From assembly GCF_017874735.1 (NCBI RefSeq), contig NZ_JAGGLV010000007.1, positions 1-64,000 on the forward strand: DNA of 64,000 nt, given 5' to 3'. Positions 27,848-37,121 of this stretch are shown piece by piece. Within the stretch, counting starts at the first letter, position 1; each line of letters begins with the position of its first letter. The position numbers and the translations under genes were made by a program. The DNA comes from Paenibacillus silagei (GTDB lineage Bacteria; Bacillota; Bacilli; Paenibacillales; Paenibacillaceae). The notes beneath the pieces are model-generated. The model saw only the letters and a list, made by a program, of their open reading frames with translations. It did not search any database and was not told the origin of the DNA.

Positions 27848-28738
27848 TTGTCATATAGTATGACCGGATACGGTCAGTCAGCCCTGGAATACGGCGGACA
27901 CAAGATAACGTTCGAGGTCAAATCGGTGAATAACCGGTACTGCGAAGTTGTGCTGCGGTTGCCCAGGGAATGGACGGGGTATGAGGATAGGCTGCGCAGA
28001 ATGGTTCAGGCTCATATCAGACGGGGACGGGTAGATGTTATTATTAATAGAGAACTCACCGACGGGGCGGCTGACACGCATGTGCTGGACCGCCGCAGGG
28101 TGAGCTCCTATCTTGATGCAGCGGAGGTACTGGTCCGGGAGTATGGCTTCAAGGGAGAGTTGTCCCTGCGGGATATCCTTGCTATGCCCGGTGTAATGGA
28201 ACCGAAGGAAGAGACGGCTGTTGCTGACTCCTCCGGAGAACTTGCAGATCTTCTGGAGCAGGGTCTCCAGCTTGGTCTGGAGGCCCTGCTGGAGATGCGC
28301 GGACGGGAAGGCTCCTATTTGGCGGCCGATCTGACGCACAGACTTGACCGTCTGGAAGAGCTGCATGCCGGAATCAGCAGATATGCGCCTCTGGTTGTGG
28401 AGGAGCAGCGCGAGAAGCTGCGGCAACGGCTTAACCTGCTGAATGACGGGAGCTTCCCCTGGGATGAGCATAAATTCGGCATGGAGATGGCTATTTTCGC
28501 CGACCGCTGCAATATAGATGAGGAGCTGACCCGGCTTCACAGCCATTTCGGCCAGTGCCGGGCCTTGCTGCTGGGCAGCGAGCCTGCCGGACGTAAGCTT
28601 GATTTTCTCATCCAGGAGATGAACAGGGAGACCAACACAATAGGGTCGAAATGCAGTCATCTGGCGGTTGTAAATCTGACGCTTGATATGAAGGCGGAGC
28701 TCGAGAAGATTCGGGAGCAGGCGGCGAACCTGGAATGA
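27848..28738 (+). CDS. yloC: YicC/YloC family endoribonuclease
   Basis: This 296-residue protein belongs to the YicC family of RNA-cleaving enzymes implicated in small-RNA decay. The N-terminus SYSMTGYGQ and [13 protein letters not shown], and the C-terminal [11 protein letters not shown] motif, are diagnostic. I prefer the TTG at 27848, giving the usual short N-terminus; ATG 27833 lacks a convincing SD. It opens the conserved yloC-remA-gmk-rpoZ set. Confidence 0.9.
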   Translation: MSYSMTGYGQSALEYGGHKITFEVKSVNNRYCEVVLRLPREWTGYEDRLRRMVQAHIRRGRVDVIINRELTDGAADTHVLDRRRVSSYLDAAEVLVREYGFKGELSLRDILAMPGVMEPKEETAVADSSGELADLLEQGLQLGLEALLEMRGREGSYLAADLTHRLDRLEELHAGISRYAPLVVEEQREKLRQRLNLLNDGSFPWDEHKFGMEMAIFADRCNIDEELTRLHSHFGQCRALLLGSEPAGRKLDFLIQEMNRETNTIGSKCSHLAVVNLTLDMKAELEKIREQAANLE

Positions 28739-28790
28739 CAGGAACCAGGGAGCAAGCTATGATGTTACTTATGGGGGGAACAACCGGAAC

Positions 28791-29051
28791 ATGGCAATCA
28801 AATTAATTAACATCGGCTTTGGGAATATCGTGTCAGCGAACCGCATTATTTCCATTGTCAGCCCGGAATCGGCACCGATTAAGAGAATTATCCAGGAGGC
28901 CAGAGACAGGCATATGCTGATCGATGCCACCTACGGGAGGCGGACGCGGGCTGTCATTATTACCGACAGCGACCATGTGATTCTCTCGGCTGTACAGCCT
29001 GAGACGGTAGCTCACCGCCTATCCAGCAAAGACGACGATAACGACGAATAA
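28791..29051 (+). CDS. remA: RemA, extracellular-matrix gene regulator (DUF370)
   Basis: This 86-residue DNA-binding protein forms oligomeric rings and activates biofilm matrix and osmoprotection genes in B. subtilis. The hallmark [17 protein letters not shown] and [14 protein letters not shown] segments are intact, and the acidic tail DDDNDE ends the protein. GGGGGGAA precedes the ATG. It sits between yloC and gmk as in other Bacillales. Confidence 0.94.
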   Translation: MAIKLINIGFGNIVSANRIISIVSPESAPIKRIIQEARDRHMLIDATYGRRTRAVIITDSDHVILSAVQPETVAHRLSSKDDDNDE

Positions 29052-29069
29052 CAACAATTGGAGTGTACT

Positions 29070-29639
29070 ATGTCAAAAGGATTGCTGATTATACTATCCG
29101 GCCCTTCCGGTGTCGGCAAAGGTACGGTATGCACAGCGCTGCGGCCGAAGATGCCTGAACTCGTCTATTCCGTTTCTGCCACCACACGCTCTCCGCGTGC
29201 AGGTGAAGAGAACGGAGTCAATTATTTTTTCAAATCCAGAGAGCAGTTCGCCGATATGATTGAAGGCGACAAGCTGCTGGAATATGCGGAGTACGTAGGC
29301 AATTATTACGGTACTCCGCGTGACTTTGTAGAGAGAACACTTGAGAGCGGAAGAGATATTATTCTGGAGATCGAGGTTCAGGGAGCTCTCAAGGTCAAAG
29401 AGAAATTTCCCGAAGGGATCTTTGTATTCCTTCTTCCCCCGTCCATGGACGAGTTGAAGGACCGTATTCGCGGACGCGGAACAGAGCATCCTGATGTAAT
29501 CAGCCACCGCATGTCTGTGGCTGAAGACGAGATCGGTTTGATCCGGCATTATGATTATGCCGTGGTGAATGATGAGATTGATCTGGCCTGCAAGCGAATA
29601 GAAAGCATTATTATCGCCGAACATTGTAAGGTGCGATGA
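29070..29639 (+). CDS. gmk: Guanylate kinase
   Basis: This 189-residue enzyme phosphorylates GMP to GDP. The P-loop GPSGVGKGT (about residues 11-19), the GMP-binding segment [19 protein letters not shown] and the lid motif RGRGTE are present. The ATG at 29070 follows TGGAGTG. It is 18 bp after remA and upstream of rpoZ, within one operon. Confidence 0.96.
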   Translation: MSKGLLIILSGPSGVGKGTVCTALRPKMPELVYSVSATTRSPRAGEENGVNYFFKSREQFADMIEGDKLLEYAEYVGNYYGTPRDFVERTLESGRDIILEIEVQGALKVKEKFPEGIFVFLLPPSMDELKDRIRGRGTEHPDVISHRMSVAEDEIGLIRHYDYAVVNDEIDLACKRIESIIIAEHCKVR

Positions 29640-29694
29640 ACAAGTTCTACAGGATTGGTCCATATTTACAGTAAAAGATGAAGAGGTGCCTTAC

Positions 29695-29895
29695 ATGCTA
29701 TATCCATCCATTGACGAACTGGTGACTAAGGTCGACAGCAAGTATTCCCTGGTAGTCGCTTCAGCCCGCCGGGCCAGAGCACTCCGTGAAGGCGGCAAGA
29801 CCGATATCGTTGCGCCTAAATCGCATAAGTATGTCGGTGTTGCACTTGAAGAAATCTATGAAGACCGCATTATAGTAACGCGCGGCGAGGAATAG
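29695..29895 (+). CDS. rpoZ: RNA polymerase omega subunit
   Basis: This 66-residue omega subunit assists assembly of beta-prime. It has YPSIDELVTKVDSKYSLVV and ARRARAL, typical of Firmicutes omega. The ATG at 29695 is preceded by AGAGGTG; a GTG at 29686 overlaps that SD. Repeat copy B and a terminator follow. Confidence 0.94.
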   Translation: MLYPSIDELVTKVDSKYSLVVASARRARALREGGKTDIVAPKSHKYVGVALEEIYEDRIIVTRGEE

Positions 29896-29900
29896 TCCAC

Positions 29901-29944
29901 TGAAATGGTGCCGTCCCTTGAATAAGGGCGGCGCAGCCGTTTCT
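29901..29944 (+). repeat. Dispersed structured repeat, copy B (hairpin 2 only)
   Basis: GAAATGG (29902-29908) pairs with CCGTTTC (29937-29943) with one G-U, enclosing CCGTCCCTT (29911-29919) and AAGGGCGG (29924-29931) with one bulged T. The arrangement matches copy A, and the change to CCC/GGG is compensatory. The left half of the element is absent. Confidence 0.6.
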
Positions 29945-29997
29945 GAACGCTTAAGCTGCACAATGAAGTGATAATGGCCCGTACCGGGCTGTTCCTG

Positions 29998-30021
29998 ACA
30001 ACCGGAAGGTTGTTATTTTTT
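29998..30021 (+). terminator. Rho-independent terminator after rpoZ
   Basis: ACAACC (29998-30003), GGAA tetraloop, GGTTGT (30008-30013), then a T-rich tail. A second hairpin, GGCCCG/CGGGCT, lies immediately upstream (29976-29990). It divides the gmk-rpoZ unit from coaBC. Confidence 0.8.
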
Positions 30022-30166
30022 TCTCTATATATAAAGAAAATTTGAAGCGCAGGCTTCTTTTAGCGTAAATATGACATAACGAAGCCGTAAATATGAAGAT
30101 TTTCATTTCTTCTTTTCATAGCTGGATATAGAATGGGTGCAGATTGAGGAACGGAGGGAGATCAGA

Positions 30167-31399
30167 TTGAAGAGCTTACAAGGGAAGTCGATTATACTCG
30201 GAATTACCGGCGGAATTGCTGCGTATAAGGCCGCGGCGCTGACCAGCAAGCTTACCCAGAAGGGCGCCGAGGTGCATGTCATTATGACAGCATCGGCCAA
30301 GCAGTTCATTACGGAGCTGACGCTCCAGTCATTGTCGAAGCAGCGGGTGTACAGTGATACGTTCCAGGAGCGGGACCCGTCTTCTATTTCACATATTGAT
30401 CTGGCTGACGCTGCCGACCTGGTCCTGATTGCGCCGGCTACGGCCAACATTATCGCCAAAATGGCCCATGGGCTGGCAGACGACATGCTGTCCACCACGC
30501 TGCTTGCTACAACAGCGCCTATTATGGTAGCTCCGGCGATGAATGTCCATATGTATCAGCATCCGGCGGTCCTCAGCAATATGGATACCCTCTATAACCG
30601 GGGTGTTCAGTTTATTGAGCCCGGTGAAGGGCTGCTGGCCTGCGGGTATGTGGGCAAGGGACGGCTGGAGGAGCCGGAAGAGATCGTGAAGGTGGTTGAG
30701 AACTTTTTTGTACTGCAGAAGGAGAAGACCTCCGGACCGCTTGCCGGCAAAAAAGTGGTAATTACCGCAGGAGGCACGGTAGAACGTATTGATCTTGTCC
30801 GTTATATCTCCAATGATTCCTCGGGTAAAATGGGCTTCGCGCTCGCGCGCGCCGCGCGCGCCATGGGTGCTGCGGTGACGCTGATTGCCGCGCGTACCGA
30901 TGAGGCGCCGCCCCGTGATGCCGGTATCGATCTGATCCGCGTCCAGTCAGCACAGGAGATGCACGATGCAGTCATGGCCCGCTGGAGTCATTGCGATATT
31001 CTTGTGAAAGCAGCGGCGGTTGCGGATTACCGTCCACGCGAGAGCAGTGACTCGAAGATTAAGAAGAGCGGCAGCACCATGACGCTTGAGCTGGTGAAGA
31101 CGACTGATATTCTGGAGAGCCTGGGCAGAATCAAGGACAAGCAGTTCCTGATCGGCTTTGCCGCCGAGACCGGAAATGCCGAGGTCTATGCCAAGGACAA
31201 GCTGGTCCGCAAGAACCTCGATCTGATTGTAGCCAATGATGTGGCCATGGAGGGCGCGGGATTCGGTACGGATACCAACATCGTCAAAGTGTATGATGCC
31301 GAAGGCCTGGTGCTTGATCTTCCGCTGGCTTCCAAGGATGAGGTGGCGCGCCGGATTCTGCGGCTGGCGGCTGAGCGTGTTGCCGGAGCCTTAATATAA
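30167..31399 (+). CDS. coaBC: Bifunctional phosphopantothenoylcysteine decarboxylase / phosphopantothenate-cysteine ligase
   Basis: This 410-residue enzyme performs two steps of coenzyme A synthesis. The N-terminal CoaC flavoprotein domain shows ITGGIAAYKA, PATANIIAKMAHG and PAMNVHMYQHP. The C-terminal CoaB domain has TAGGTVERIDLVRYISN and ends with ANDV and AERVA. The TTG start at 30167 is set by GGAGGGAG upstream; a GTG at 30137 is open but lacks an SD. It overlaps priA by one base (TAATG). Confidence 0.95.
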   Translation: MKSLQGKSIILGITGGIAAYKAAALTSKLTQKGAEVHVIMTASAKQFITELTLQSLSKQRVYSDTFQERDPSSISHIDLADAADLVLIAPATANIIAKMAHGLADDMLSTTLLATTAPIMVAPAMNVHMYQHPAVLSNMDTLYNRGVQFIEPGEGLLACGYVGKGRLEEPEEIVKVVENFFVLQKEKTSGPLAGKKVVITAGGTVERIDLVRYISNDSSGKMGFALARAARAMGAAVTLIAARTDEAPPRDAGIDLIRVQSAQEMHDAVMARWSHCDILVKAAAVADYRPRESSDSKIKKSGSTMTLELVKTTDILESLGRIKDKQFLIGFAAETGNAEVYAKDKLVRKNLDLIVANDVAMEGAGFGTDTNIVKVYDAEGLVLDLPLASKDEVARRILRLAAERVAGALI

Positions 31400-33930
31400 T
31401 GGATATTGCCAAGGTCATTGTCGATGTTCCTGTACGCAGCACCGACCGGCCGTTTGACTATATTATCCCGGATGCTCTGAAGCTGTGGATTGAAGTGGGC
31501 AGCAGAGTCGCTGTTCCGTTCGGCCCCCGTACGGTCCAGGGGTTCGTAGTGTCCCTGGAATCAGGGGAGACCGGCAGTGTCTCCCGGATGAAGCCGATTG
31601 TAGAAGTACTGGATCTGCTTCCTCCCCTATCGCCGGAGCTGGTTGAGCTGGCCGACTGGATGAGCCAAAGATACGCCTGCAGACGGATCTCCGCACTGCA
31701 GGCGATGCTTCCGACTGCCCTGAAGGGCAAAGCGGAGCGTTTGATCTCGCTTGGAGATACAGAGGAAACGTCCAGCGCCCCCGCAGATGAGTTGTTTCCG
31801 CTCTTTCTTGAGGCGGACAACGAAGAACAGCAGATCATTGACTTCGTTAGGCGTCACAGCGAAGTATCCATGAAGCTGCTGACCCGTACCTTCCCCGAGG
31901 CTGCGGAGACGATTAAGTTCATGGTGCGGCGCGGAGTCCTGGCAGAGAGCCAGTCGATCAAGGATAAGATGGGCAAAAAGAAGCTCAAGGCCGTTGACCT
32001 GGCTATTGGCTTGTCAGCAGCCCGGGAGTCGCTCTCCAGCTTCCCCGCGCGTTCAGCGCGCCAGAAGGAAGTGCTTTCCTACCTGATTGATATGGAAGCC
32101 ATGCTGCCGATGCCGCTCAAGGATATTCTGGCGATCCTTCAGGTCACTGCGGGCACGCTCAAGACGCTTGCGGACAAAGGCTATATAGAGATCAGCGAAA
32201 TCGAAGTCTACCGTGATCCCTACCGGGGACGGGACTTCAAGCCAAGCACACCGCTTCCGCTGACAGCGGAGCAGGAGAGGGTCTATGAGCGGATTGTGGG
32301 TACTGTCGAGCAGCAGACGCATGAAGTCTTCCTGCTGCACGGGGTGACCGGCAGCGGGAAGACGGAAATCTATCTCCAGACGATCCAGCGCTGTATCGAG
32401 CAGGGTCGGCAGGCAGTGGTGCTGGTGCCTGAGATTGCGCTGACACCGCAGATGGTGGAACGGTTCAAGGGCCGGTTCGGCAGCGGGGTGGCGGTGATGC
32501 ACAGCCGCCTGTCTGTCGGCGAACGTTATGACGAGTGGCGCAAGATCCGCGAAGGTAAGGCGATGGTTGCGGTCGGAGCACGCTCAGCCGTGTTCGCCCC
32601 GTTCGCCAATCTGGGCCTGATTATCATGGATGAAGAGCATGAAGGCTCTTATAAGCAGGAGGAGAATCCGAAATATCATGCCCGTGATGTGGCTGTCCGC
32701 AGGGCAGAGCAGGGCGGGGCCGTGGTAATTCTGGGCTCTGCAACACCTTCACTGGAGAGCTATCATGCCGCCAGATCGCAGAGTGACATCCACTTCTCGC
32801 CGATTCTGCTGGAGATGCCGAGCCGCGCACTGGGCAACGAGCTGCCGAAGGTGGCTGTCGTTGACATGCGTGAGGAGCTGAAGGAAGGTAACCGCTCCAT
32901 GTTCAGCCGCAGTCTGCATGCCGCTCTGGTGAGCAGGCTGGAGCGTGGCGAACAGACAGTGCTGCTGCTCAACCGCAGAGGCTTCTCGACCTTCGTCATG
33001 TGCCGGAGCTGCGGCTACGTTGCCGGCTGCCCGGAATGCGATATCTCGCTGACCTATCACAGCCGAAGCGATAATCTGCGCTGCCATTACTGCGGGCATG
33101 CAGAACCTGCACCCAAGGTATGCCCGGAATGTGGCAGTGAGCATATCCGCTTCTTCGGGACAGGGACGCAACGGGTAGAAGAAGAGCTGGGCAAGCTGTT
33201 CCCCGGTATCCGGGTTATACGTATGGATGTGGACACGACCACGGAGAAAGGCTCGCATGAGAAGCTCCTGAACCAGTTCAGGGACAAGAAGGCCGATGTG
33301 CTGCTGGGCACACAGATGGTCGCCAAAGGACTTGACTTCCCCGATGTAACGCTGGTTGGGGTCATTACTGCGGATTCTGCACTCAATCTGCCTGATTTCC
33401 GGGCGGCGGAGAAGACCTTTCAGCTCTTGACGCAGGTTGCCGGCCGCGCGGGCCGGCATCAGCTCCCCGGCGAGGTGGTGGTCCAGTCGTATACACCGGA
33501 GCATTATTCGATTATCCATGCCAGCGGGCATGATTACCGTTCATTCGTCCGGGATGAGCTGAAGCACCGCAAAGAGCTGCATTACCCGCCCTATTGCCGT
33601 CTGATTCTGGTCACCCTGTCGCATGAGCAGCTTCCGCTGCTGCTGAAGCTTGCGGAGAATTATGCGCTCAGCATTCAGGGCAAAGCCAGACAGCTGCGCT
33701 GGTACGGCAGTCTGGACAAGCTCTCCTCGGATGCGCTGGATCTGCTGGGACCGGTGGCCTCGCCGCTGCCCCGGCTGAAGGGGCGTTACCGGTTCCAGTG
33801 TATTATCAAATGGCGCGGTGCGATTGACGCCATTGCGCTGGCCCGACAGGTGGCGGAGGAGCTGGAGGATTCTGTCCGCGATAAGGGGCTGCAGATCAGC
33901 ATCGATGTCGATCCGCAGATGTTGATGTAA
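31399..33930 (+). CDS. priA: Primosomal protein N' (replication restart helicase PriA)
   Basis: This 843-residue 3'-5' helicase reloads the replisome at stalled forks. It carries an N-terminal 3'-DNA-binding domain, Walker A GVTGSGKTE (about 314), DEEH (about 409), two zinc-binding clusters with eight cysteines (CRSCGYVAGCPEC and C..C pairs, about 535-580), and helicase motif VI QVAGRAGR. Length is slightly above average because of an extended region around residues 130-200. It is in the coaBC operon. Confidence 0.96.
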   Translation: MDIAKVIVDVPVRSTDRPFDYIIPDALKLWIEVGSRVAVPFGPRTVQGFVVSLESGETGSVSRMKPIVEVLDLLPPLSPELVELADWMSQRYACRRISALQAMLPTALKGKAERLISLGDTEETSSAPADELFPLFLEADNEEQQIIDFVRRHSEVSMKLLTRTFPEAAETIKFMVRRGVLAESQSIKDKMGKKKLKAVDLAIGLSAARESLSSFPARSARQKEVLSYLIDMEAMLPMPLKDILAILQVTAGTLKTLADKGYIEISEIEVYRDPYRGRDFKPSTPLPLTAEQERVYERIVGTVEQQTHEVFLLHGVTGSGKTEIYLQTIQRCIEQGRQAVVLVPEIALTPQMVERFKGRFGSGVAVMHSRLSVGERYDEWRKIREGKAMVAVGARSAVFAPFANLGLIIMDEEHEGSYKQEENPKYHARDVAVRRAEQGGAVVILGSATPSLESYHAARSQSDIHFSPILLEMPSRALGNELPKVAVVDMREELKEGNRSMFSRSLHAALVSRLERGEQTVLLLNRRGFSTFVMCRSCGYVAGCPECDISLTYHSRSDNLRCHYCGHAEPAPKVCPECGSEHIRFFGTGTQRVEEELGKLFPGIRVIRMDVDTTTEKGSHEKLLNQFRDKKADVLLGTQMVAKGLDFPDVTLVGVITADSALNLPDFRAAEKTFQLLTQVAGRAGRHQLPGEVVVQSYTPEHYSIIHASGHDYRSFVRDELKHRKELHYPPYCRLILVTLSHEQLPLLLKLAENYALSIQGKARQLRWYGSLDKLSSDALDLLGPVASPLPRLKGRYRFQCIIKWRGAIDAIALARQVAEELEDSVRDKGLQISIDVDPQMLM

Positions 33931-33956
33931 TTCTCGGGCGTGTTACAATGGTAAGG

Positions 33957-34030
33957 CGGTTTTGCCCTGCCGTTTCGGCGAGAAATAGAAGGATAATGTA
34001 TAGCGTGAAAAATATACATTCTTATATTTG
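33957..34030 (-). repeat. Dispersed structured repeat, copy D (reverse orientation)
   Basis: Read on the minus strand it begins CAAATATAAGAAT. The first hairpin has perfect 8-bp arms AATGTATA/TATACATT around a TTTCAC loop. CCTTCTATTTCTCGC and GAAACGG follow, as in copy A. The distal half of hairpin 2 has diverged (GGCGG/CCGCC instead). It occupies the whole priA-def gap. Confidence 0.7.
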
Positions 34031-34052
34031 AACAAGGATGGTGTTAGTGTAA

Positions 34053-34538
34053 ATGGCAATCAGGCTGATTGTGAAAGAACCGGATGAAGTATTGCACAAA
34101 AAAGCGAAGACGGTAACCACCGTTACCCCCAATGTACAAAAATTGCTCGATGATATGGCAGATACGATGTATGACGCGGAAGGCGTAGGTCTCGCAGCCC
34201 CGCAGGTAGGAATTCTGAAACGGCTGATTGTAATCGATGCCGATGAGGAGCATGGATTGATCAAGCTGATCAATCCCGAGATTCTCAGTATGGACGGGGA
34301 GCAATTCGGACCCGAAGGCTGCCTGAGTATTCCCGGCCTGAACGGGGATGTCCGCCGTGCAGAGACAGTAACTGTACGCGGCCTGAACCGCGAGGGCGAG
34401 GAAGTGACCATTACCGGAAGCGGCCTGCTAGCCCGGGCTTTTCAGCATGAGATCGACCACCTGAATGGCGTGCTGTTCACAGACATTGCTGAGAAGGTCT
34501 ATGAATACACAGCAGAACGCAGTGAAACTGAGGAGTGA
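34053..34538 (+). CDS. def: Peptide deformylase
   Basis: This 161-residue Fe2+-dependent enzyme removes the formyl group from nascent proteins. All three motifs are visible: GVGLAAPQVG (about 44-53), EGCLSIPG (about 88-95) with the metal-binding Cys, and HEIDHLNG (about 132-139). It matches the short type-1 deformylase. fmt begins 5 bp downstream, so formylation and deformylation enzymes are co-expressed. Confidence 0.95.
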   Translation: MAIRLIVKEPDEVLHKKAKTVTTVTPNVQKLLDDMADTMYDAEGVGLAAPQVGILKRLIVIDADEEHGLIKLINPEILSMDGEQFGPEGCLSIPGLNGDVRRAETVTVRGLNREGEEVTITGSGLLARAFQHEIDHLNGVLFTDIAEKVYEYTAERSETEE

Positions 34539-34543
34539 ATGAA

Positions 34544-35485
34544 ATGAGAATAGTGTTCATGGGAACACCGGCCTTTGCAGTCCCCTCCCTGCGGATGCTG
34601 CTGGAAGAAGGCTATGAGGTAGTGGCTGTGGTGACTCAGCCGGACCGGCCGCAAGGCCGCAAGAAGACGCTGGCCCCTTCCCCGGTGAAGGCGGCTGCTC
34701 TGGAGCTGGGACTGCCTGTTCTTCAGCCCGAACGGCTGCGCCGCCCTGAATCGGTGGCTGAGCTGGCTGCCTATGAGCCGGATCTGATTGTTACCGCCGC
34801 TTATGGACAGATTCTTCCGAAGAGCGTTCTGGAGCTGCCGGCGAACGGATGTGTGAATGTTCATGGCTCGCTGCTGCCCAAGTACCGGGGCGGTGCTCCG
34901 ATACAGCGCTGTATCATGAACGGCGAGAAGGTGACCGGTGTGACACTGATGTATATGGCGGAAGGATTGGACACCGGAGATATGATCTCGCGGGTGGAGG
35001 TAGAGATAGAGGATGAGGATACTTCAGGCACGCTGTTCGAGAAGCTAAGCGTGGCCGGACGGGAGCTCCTCAAGGCAGAGATGCCGCGACTGGCAGCCGG
35101 CCGTGTAGAAGCTGCCGTGCAGGATGACAGTGAAGCAACCTATGCGCCGAATCTAAACCGGGAAGATGAACGGATCGACTGGAGCCGGGGCTCGCTGGAG
35201 CTATACAACCAGATTCGCGGCCTGGTGCCGTTCTCGGGTGCGTTCACCCTGTGGAACGGCGAGACCTTCAAGGCATGGGCAGCGGTGAAGCCGCAGGCGG
35301 AGGAACAGCCGGGCGGTAGCGCGGCTCCGGGCACTGTGCTGTCCGTGAGCGAACGCGGCGTTGAGGTGAAGACGGGTGACGGGACGCTTCGGCTTACAAG
35401 CGTCCAGCCTGCCGGCAAAAAAGCCATGAGCGCAGCCGACTTCAGCCGTGGTGCAACCCTCGCACCCGGCACGGTGCTCGGTTGA
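34544..35485 (+). CDS. fmt: Methionyl-tRNA formyltransferase
   Basis: This 313-residue enzyme formylates initiator Met-tRNA. It starts MRIVFMGTPAFAVPSL and contains the catalytic SLLPKYRGGAPI region with an Asn/His pair (NVHGS) and the C-terminal OB-like domain. The ATG at 34544 is preceded by GAGGAG; a GTG at 34535 overlaps that SD. Its TGA overlaps the TTG start of rsmB. Confidence 0.95.
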   Translation: MRIVFMGTPAFAVPSLRMLLEEGYEVVAVVTQPDRPQGRKKTLAPSPVKAAALELGLPVLQPERLRRPESVAELAAYEPDLIVTAAYGQILPKSVLELPANGCVNVHGSLLPKYRGGAPIQRCIMNGEKVTGVTLMYMAEGLDTGDMISRVEVEIEDEDTSGTLFEKLSVAGRELLKAEMPRLAAGRVEAAVQDDSEATYAPNLNREDERIDWSRGSLELYNQIRGLVPFSGAFTLWNGETFKAWAAVKPQAEEQPGGSAAPGTVLSVSERGVEVKTGDGTLRLTSVQPAGKKAMSAADFSRGATLAPGTVLG

Positions 35486-36969
35486 GCGCGGGCGGTAAGG
35501 GAGGCGGCGGACAACGTCTGCATACTTCCGGCAATCAGCCTACGGCCTCCGGCACAAAGCCTGCCTCGGGCAGAACCGGCGGAGCGGGCCGGAATCGGCC
35601 GGGCGGCAAGCCTGCTGCGCCAGCTTCTGCGCGTGAGGTTGCTCTTGATATTCTGGTGCGCGTAGAGCAACAGGGTGCTTACAGCAACCTGCTGCTGGGA
35701 AGCACCCTCCAGAAAGCGGACCTCAGCCGGGAGGATACGGGACTTGCTACAGAGCTGGTGTACGGAACCCTATCACGGATGATTACCCTCGATTATGTCC
35801 TCAGCAGCTTCGTCAGCAAAGGGATGGCCAAGCTGCAGCCCTGGGTACGGAGCCTGCTGCGGTTAAGTCTGTACCAGATCATGTATCTGGACCGTGTGCC
35901 TTCGCATGCAGCCGTTAACGAGGCTGTGAATATCTCCAAGAGACGCGGCCATCAGGGCATCTCGGGAATGGTCAATGGCGTGCTGCGCAGTGTGCTGCGG
36001 GCCGGAGATCTGCCGGTCTTGCCTGAGGGGCTGAGCCGGGAAGAGCGGATCTCCATCCTGCACTCCCATCCTCTGTGGATGGTGCAGCGCTGGTCGGCGG
36101 AATACGGCCCGGATACGGCAGAAGCCATGTGTGCGGCGAATAATGAGCCGCCTGCAGTCAGTGTCCGTGTCAATACAACAATGATTAGCCGGGAGGCCAT
36201 GCTGGCAGAACTGCTTGAAGCTGGTCTGGATGCCGCAGAATCGAAGGTGAGTCCTGCCGGGCTGGTTATCAGAGGCGGCGGCAATCTGGCCTTGACCTCC
36301 TGGTACCGGGACGGTTATCTGTCCGTTCAGGATGAGAGCTCGATGCTGGTAGCCGAGGTTGTCGCTCCCGAAGCCGGAATGAAGGTGCTGGACTGCTGCG
36401 CAGCCCCCGGCGGCAAAAGTGCCCACATGGGCGAGCTGATGAAGGACGAAGGCTCCATATTGGCTAATGACCTGCATGAGCATAAAGCGGGGCTGATTGC
36501 CGAGCAGGCAGCACGCCTCGGCCTGGAATGCATTACCACCGCAAGCGGGGATGCCCTGGAGCTGGGTGCAGCCCTCCAGCCGGAATCCTATGACCGGATT
36601 CTGCTGGACGCTCCTTGCTCAGGGCTTGGGGTCATCCGCCGCAAGCCTGACTTGAAATGGCGCAAGCAGCCGGAGGATATTGCAAGCGTAGCTGCGTTGC
36701 AGCTTGAGCTGCTGCAATCGGTCTCCGGGCTGCTGAAGCCGGGAGGCGTGCTGGTCTACAGCACTTGTACTACCGAGCAGGCGGAGAACAGCCGGGTTGT
36801 CGCTGCTTTCCTGGAGCGCAATCCCGGCTTCGCGCAGGTCAGCTTCAAGTCAGCCGTCTGGGAGCGGCTGGAGGGAACCGCGCTTGCTGCTGGTGACGGC
36901 ATGCAGCTGCTCCCGCATCATTATGGCAGCGACGGCTTCTATATTGCCCGGCTGGAGCGACTCTTGTAA
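35482..36969 (+). CDS. rsmB: 16S rRNA m5C967 methyltransferase RsmB
   Basis: This 495-residue protein methylates C967 of 16S rRNA. An NusB-like domain begins at about residue 49 (SAREVALDILVRVEQ), and the SAM-binding Rossmann domain has DCCAAPGGKS (about 311) and the catalytic cysteines in DAPCSGLG and YSTCT. The first 48 residues form an unusual Gly/Ser/Ala/Arg-rich tail that most homologs lack; it follows from the TTG start overlapping fmt, and no better start exists before the NusB domain. A terminator follows. Confidence 0.93.
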   Translation: MSAGGKGGGGQRLHTSGNQPTASGTKPASGRTGGAGRNRPGGKPAAPASAREVALDILVRVEQQGAYSNLLLGSTLQKADLSREDTGLATELVYGTLSRMITLDYVLSSFVSKGMAKLQPWVRSLLRLSLYQIMYLDRVPSHAAVNEAVNISKRRGHQGISGMVNGVLRSVLRAGDLPVLPEGLSREERISILHSHPLWMVQRWSAEYGPDTAEAMCAANNEPPAVSVRVNTTMISREAMLAELLEAGLDAAESKVSPAGLVIRGGGNLALTSWYRDGYLSVQDESSMLVAEVVAPEAGMKVLDCCAAPGGKSAHMGELMKDEGSILANDLHEHKAGLIAEQAARLGLECITTASGDALELGAALQPESYDRILLDAPCSGLGVIRRKPDLKWRKQPEDIASVAALQLELLQSVSGLLKPGGVLVYSTCTTEQAENSRVVAAFLERNPGFAQVSFKSAVWERLEGTALAAGDGMQLLPHHYGSDGFYIARLERLL

Positions 36970-37002
36970 TATAGTGATTGTGCTTCAGGACTACAGCTTC
37001 CC

Positions 37003-37037
37003 GCCCGCAGATTCCTCCGCGCGGCGGGCTTTTCTTT
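37003..37037 (+). terminator. Rho-independent terminator after rsmB
   Basis: GCCCGC (37003-37008) and GCGGGC (37024-37029) form a stem, followed by TTTTCTTTT. Confidence 0.8.
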
Positions 37038-37121
37038 TACCGGTTCTGAGTTTTGTGTTAAAATAGGAAGAATGAGAAACAATACGCATATAATTTATGA
37101 AAGCACAGGTGCAAAAATACA

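Noticed and set aside
29896-30166. Additional small gene between rpoZ and coaBC
   Set aside because: The region holds repeat copy B, a terminator and AT-rich sequence; no frame with an SD was found.
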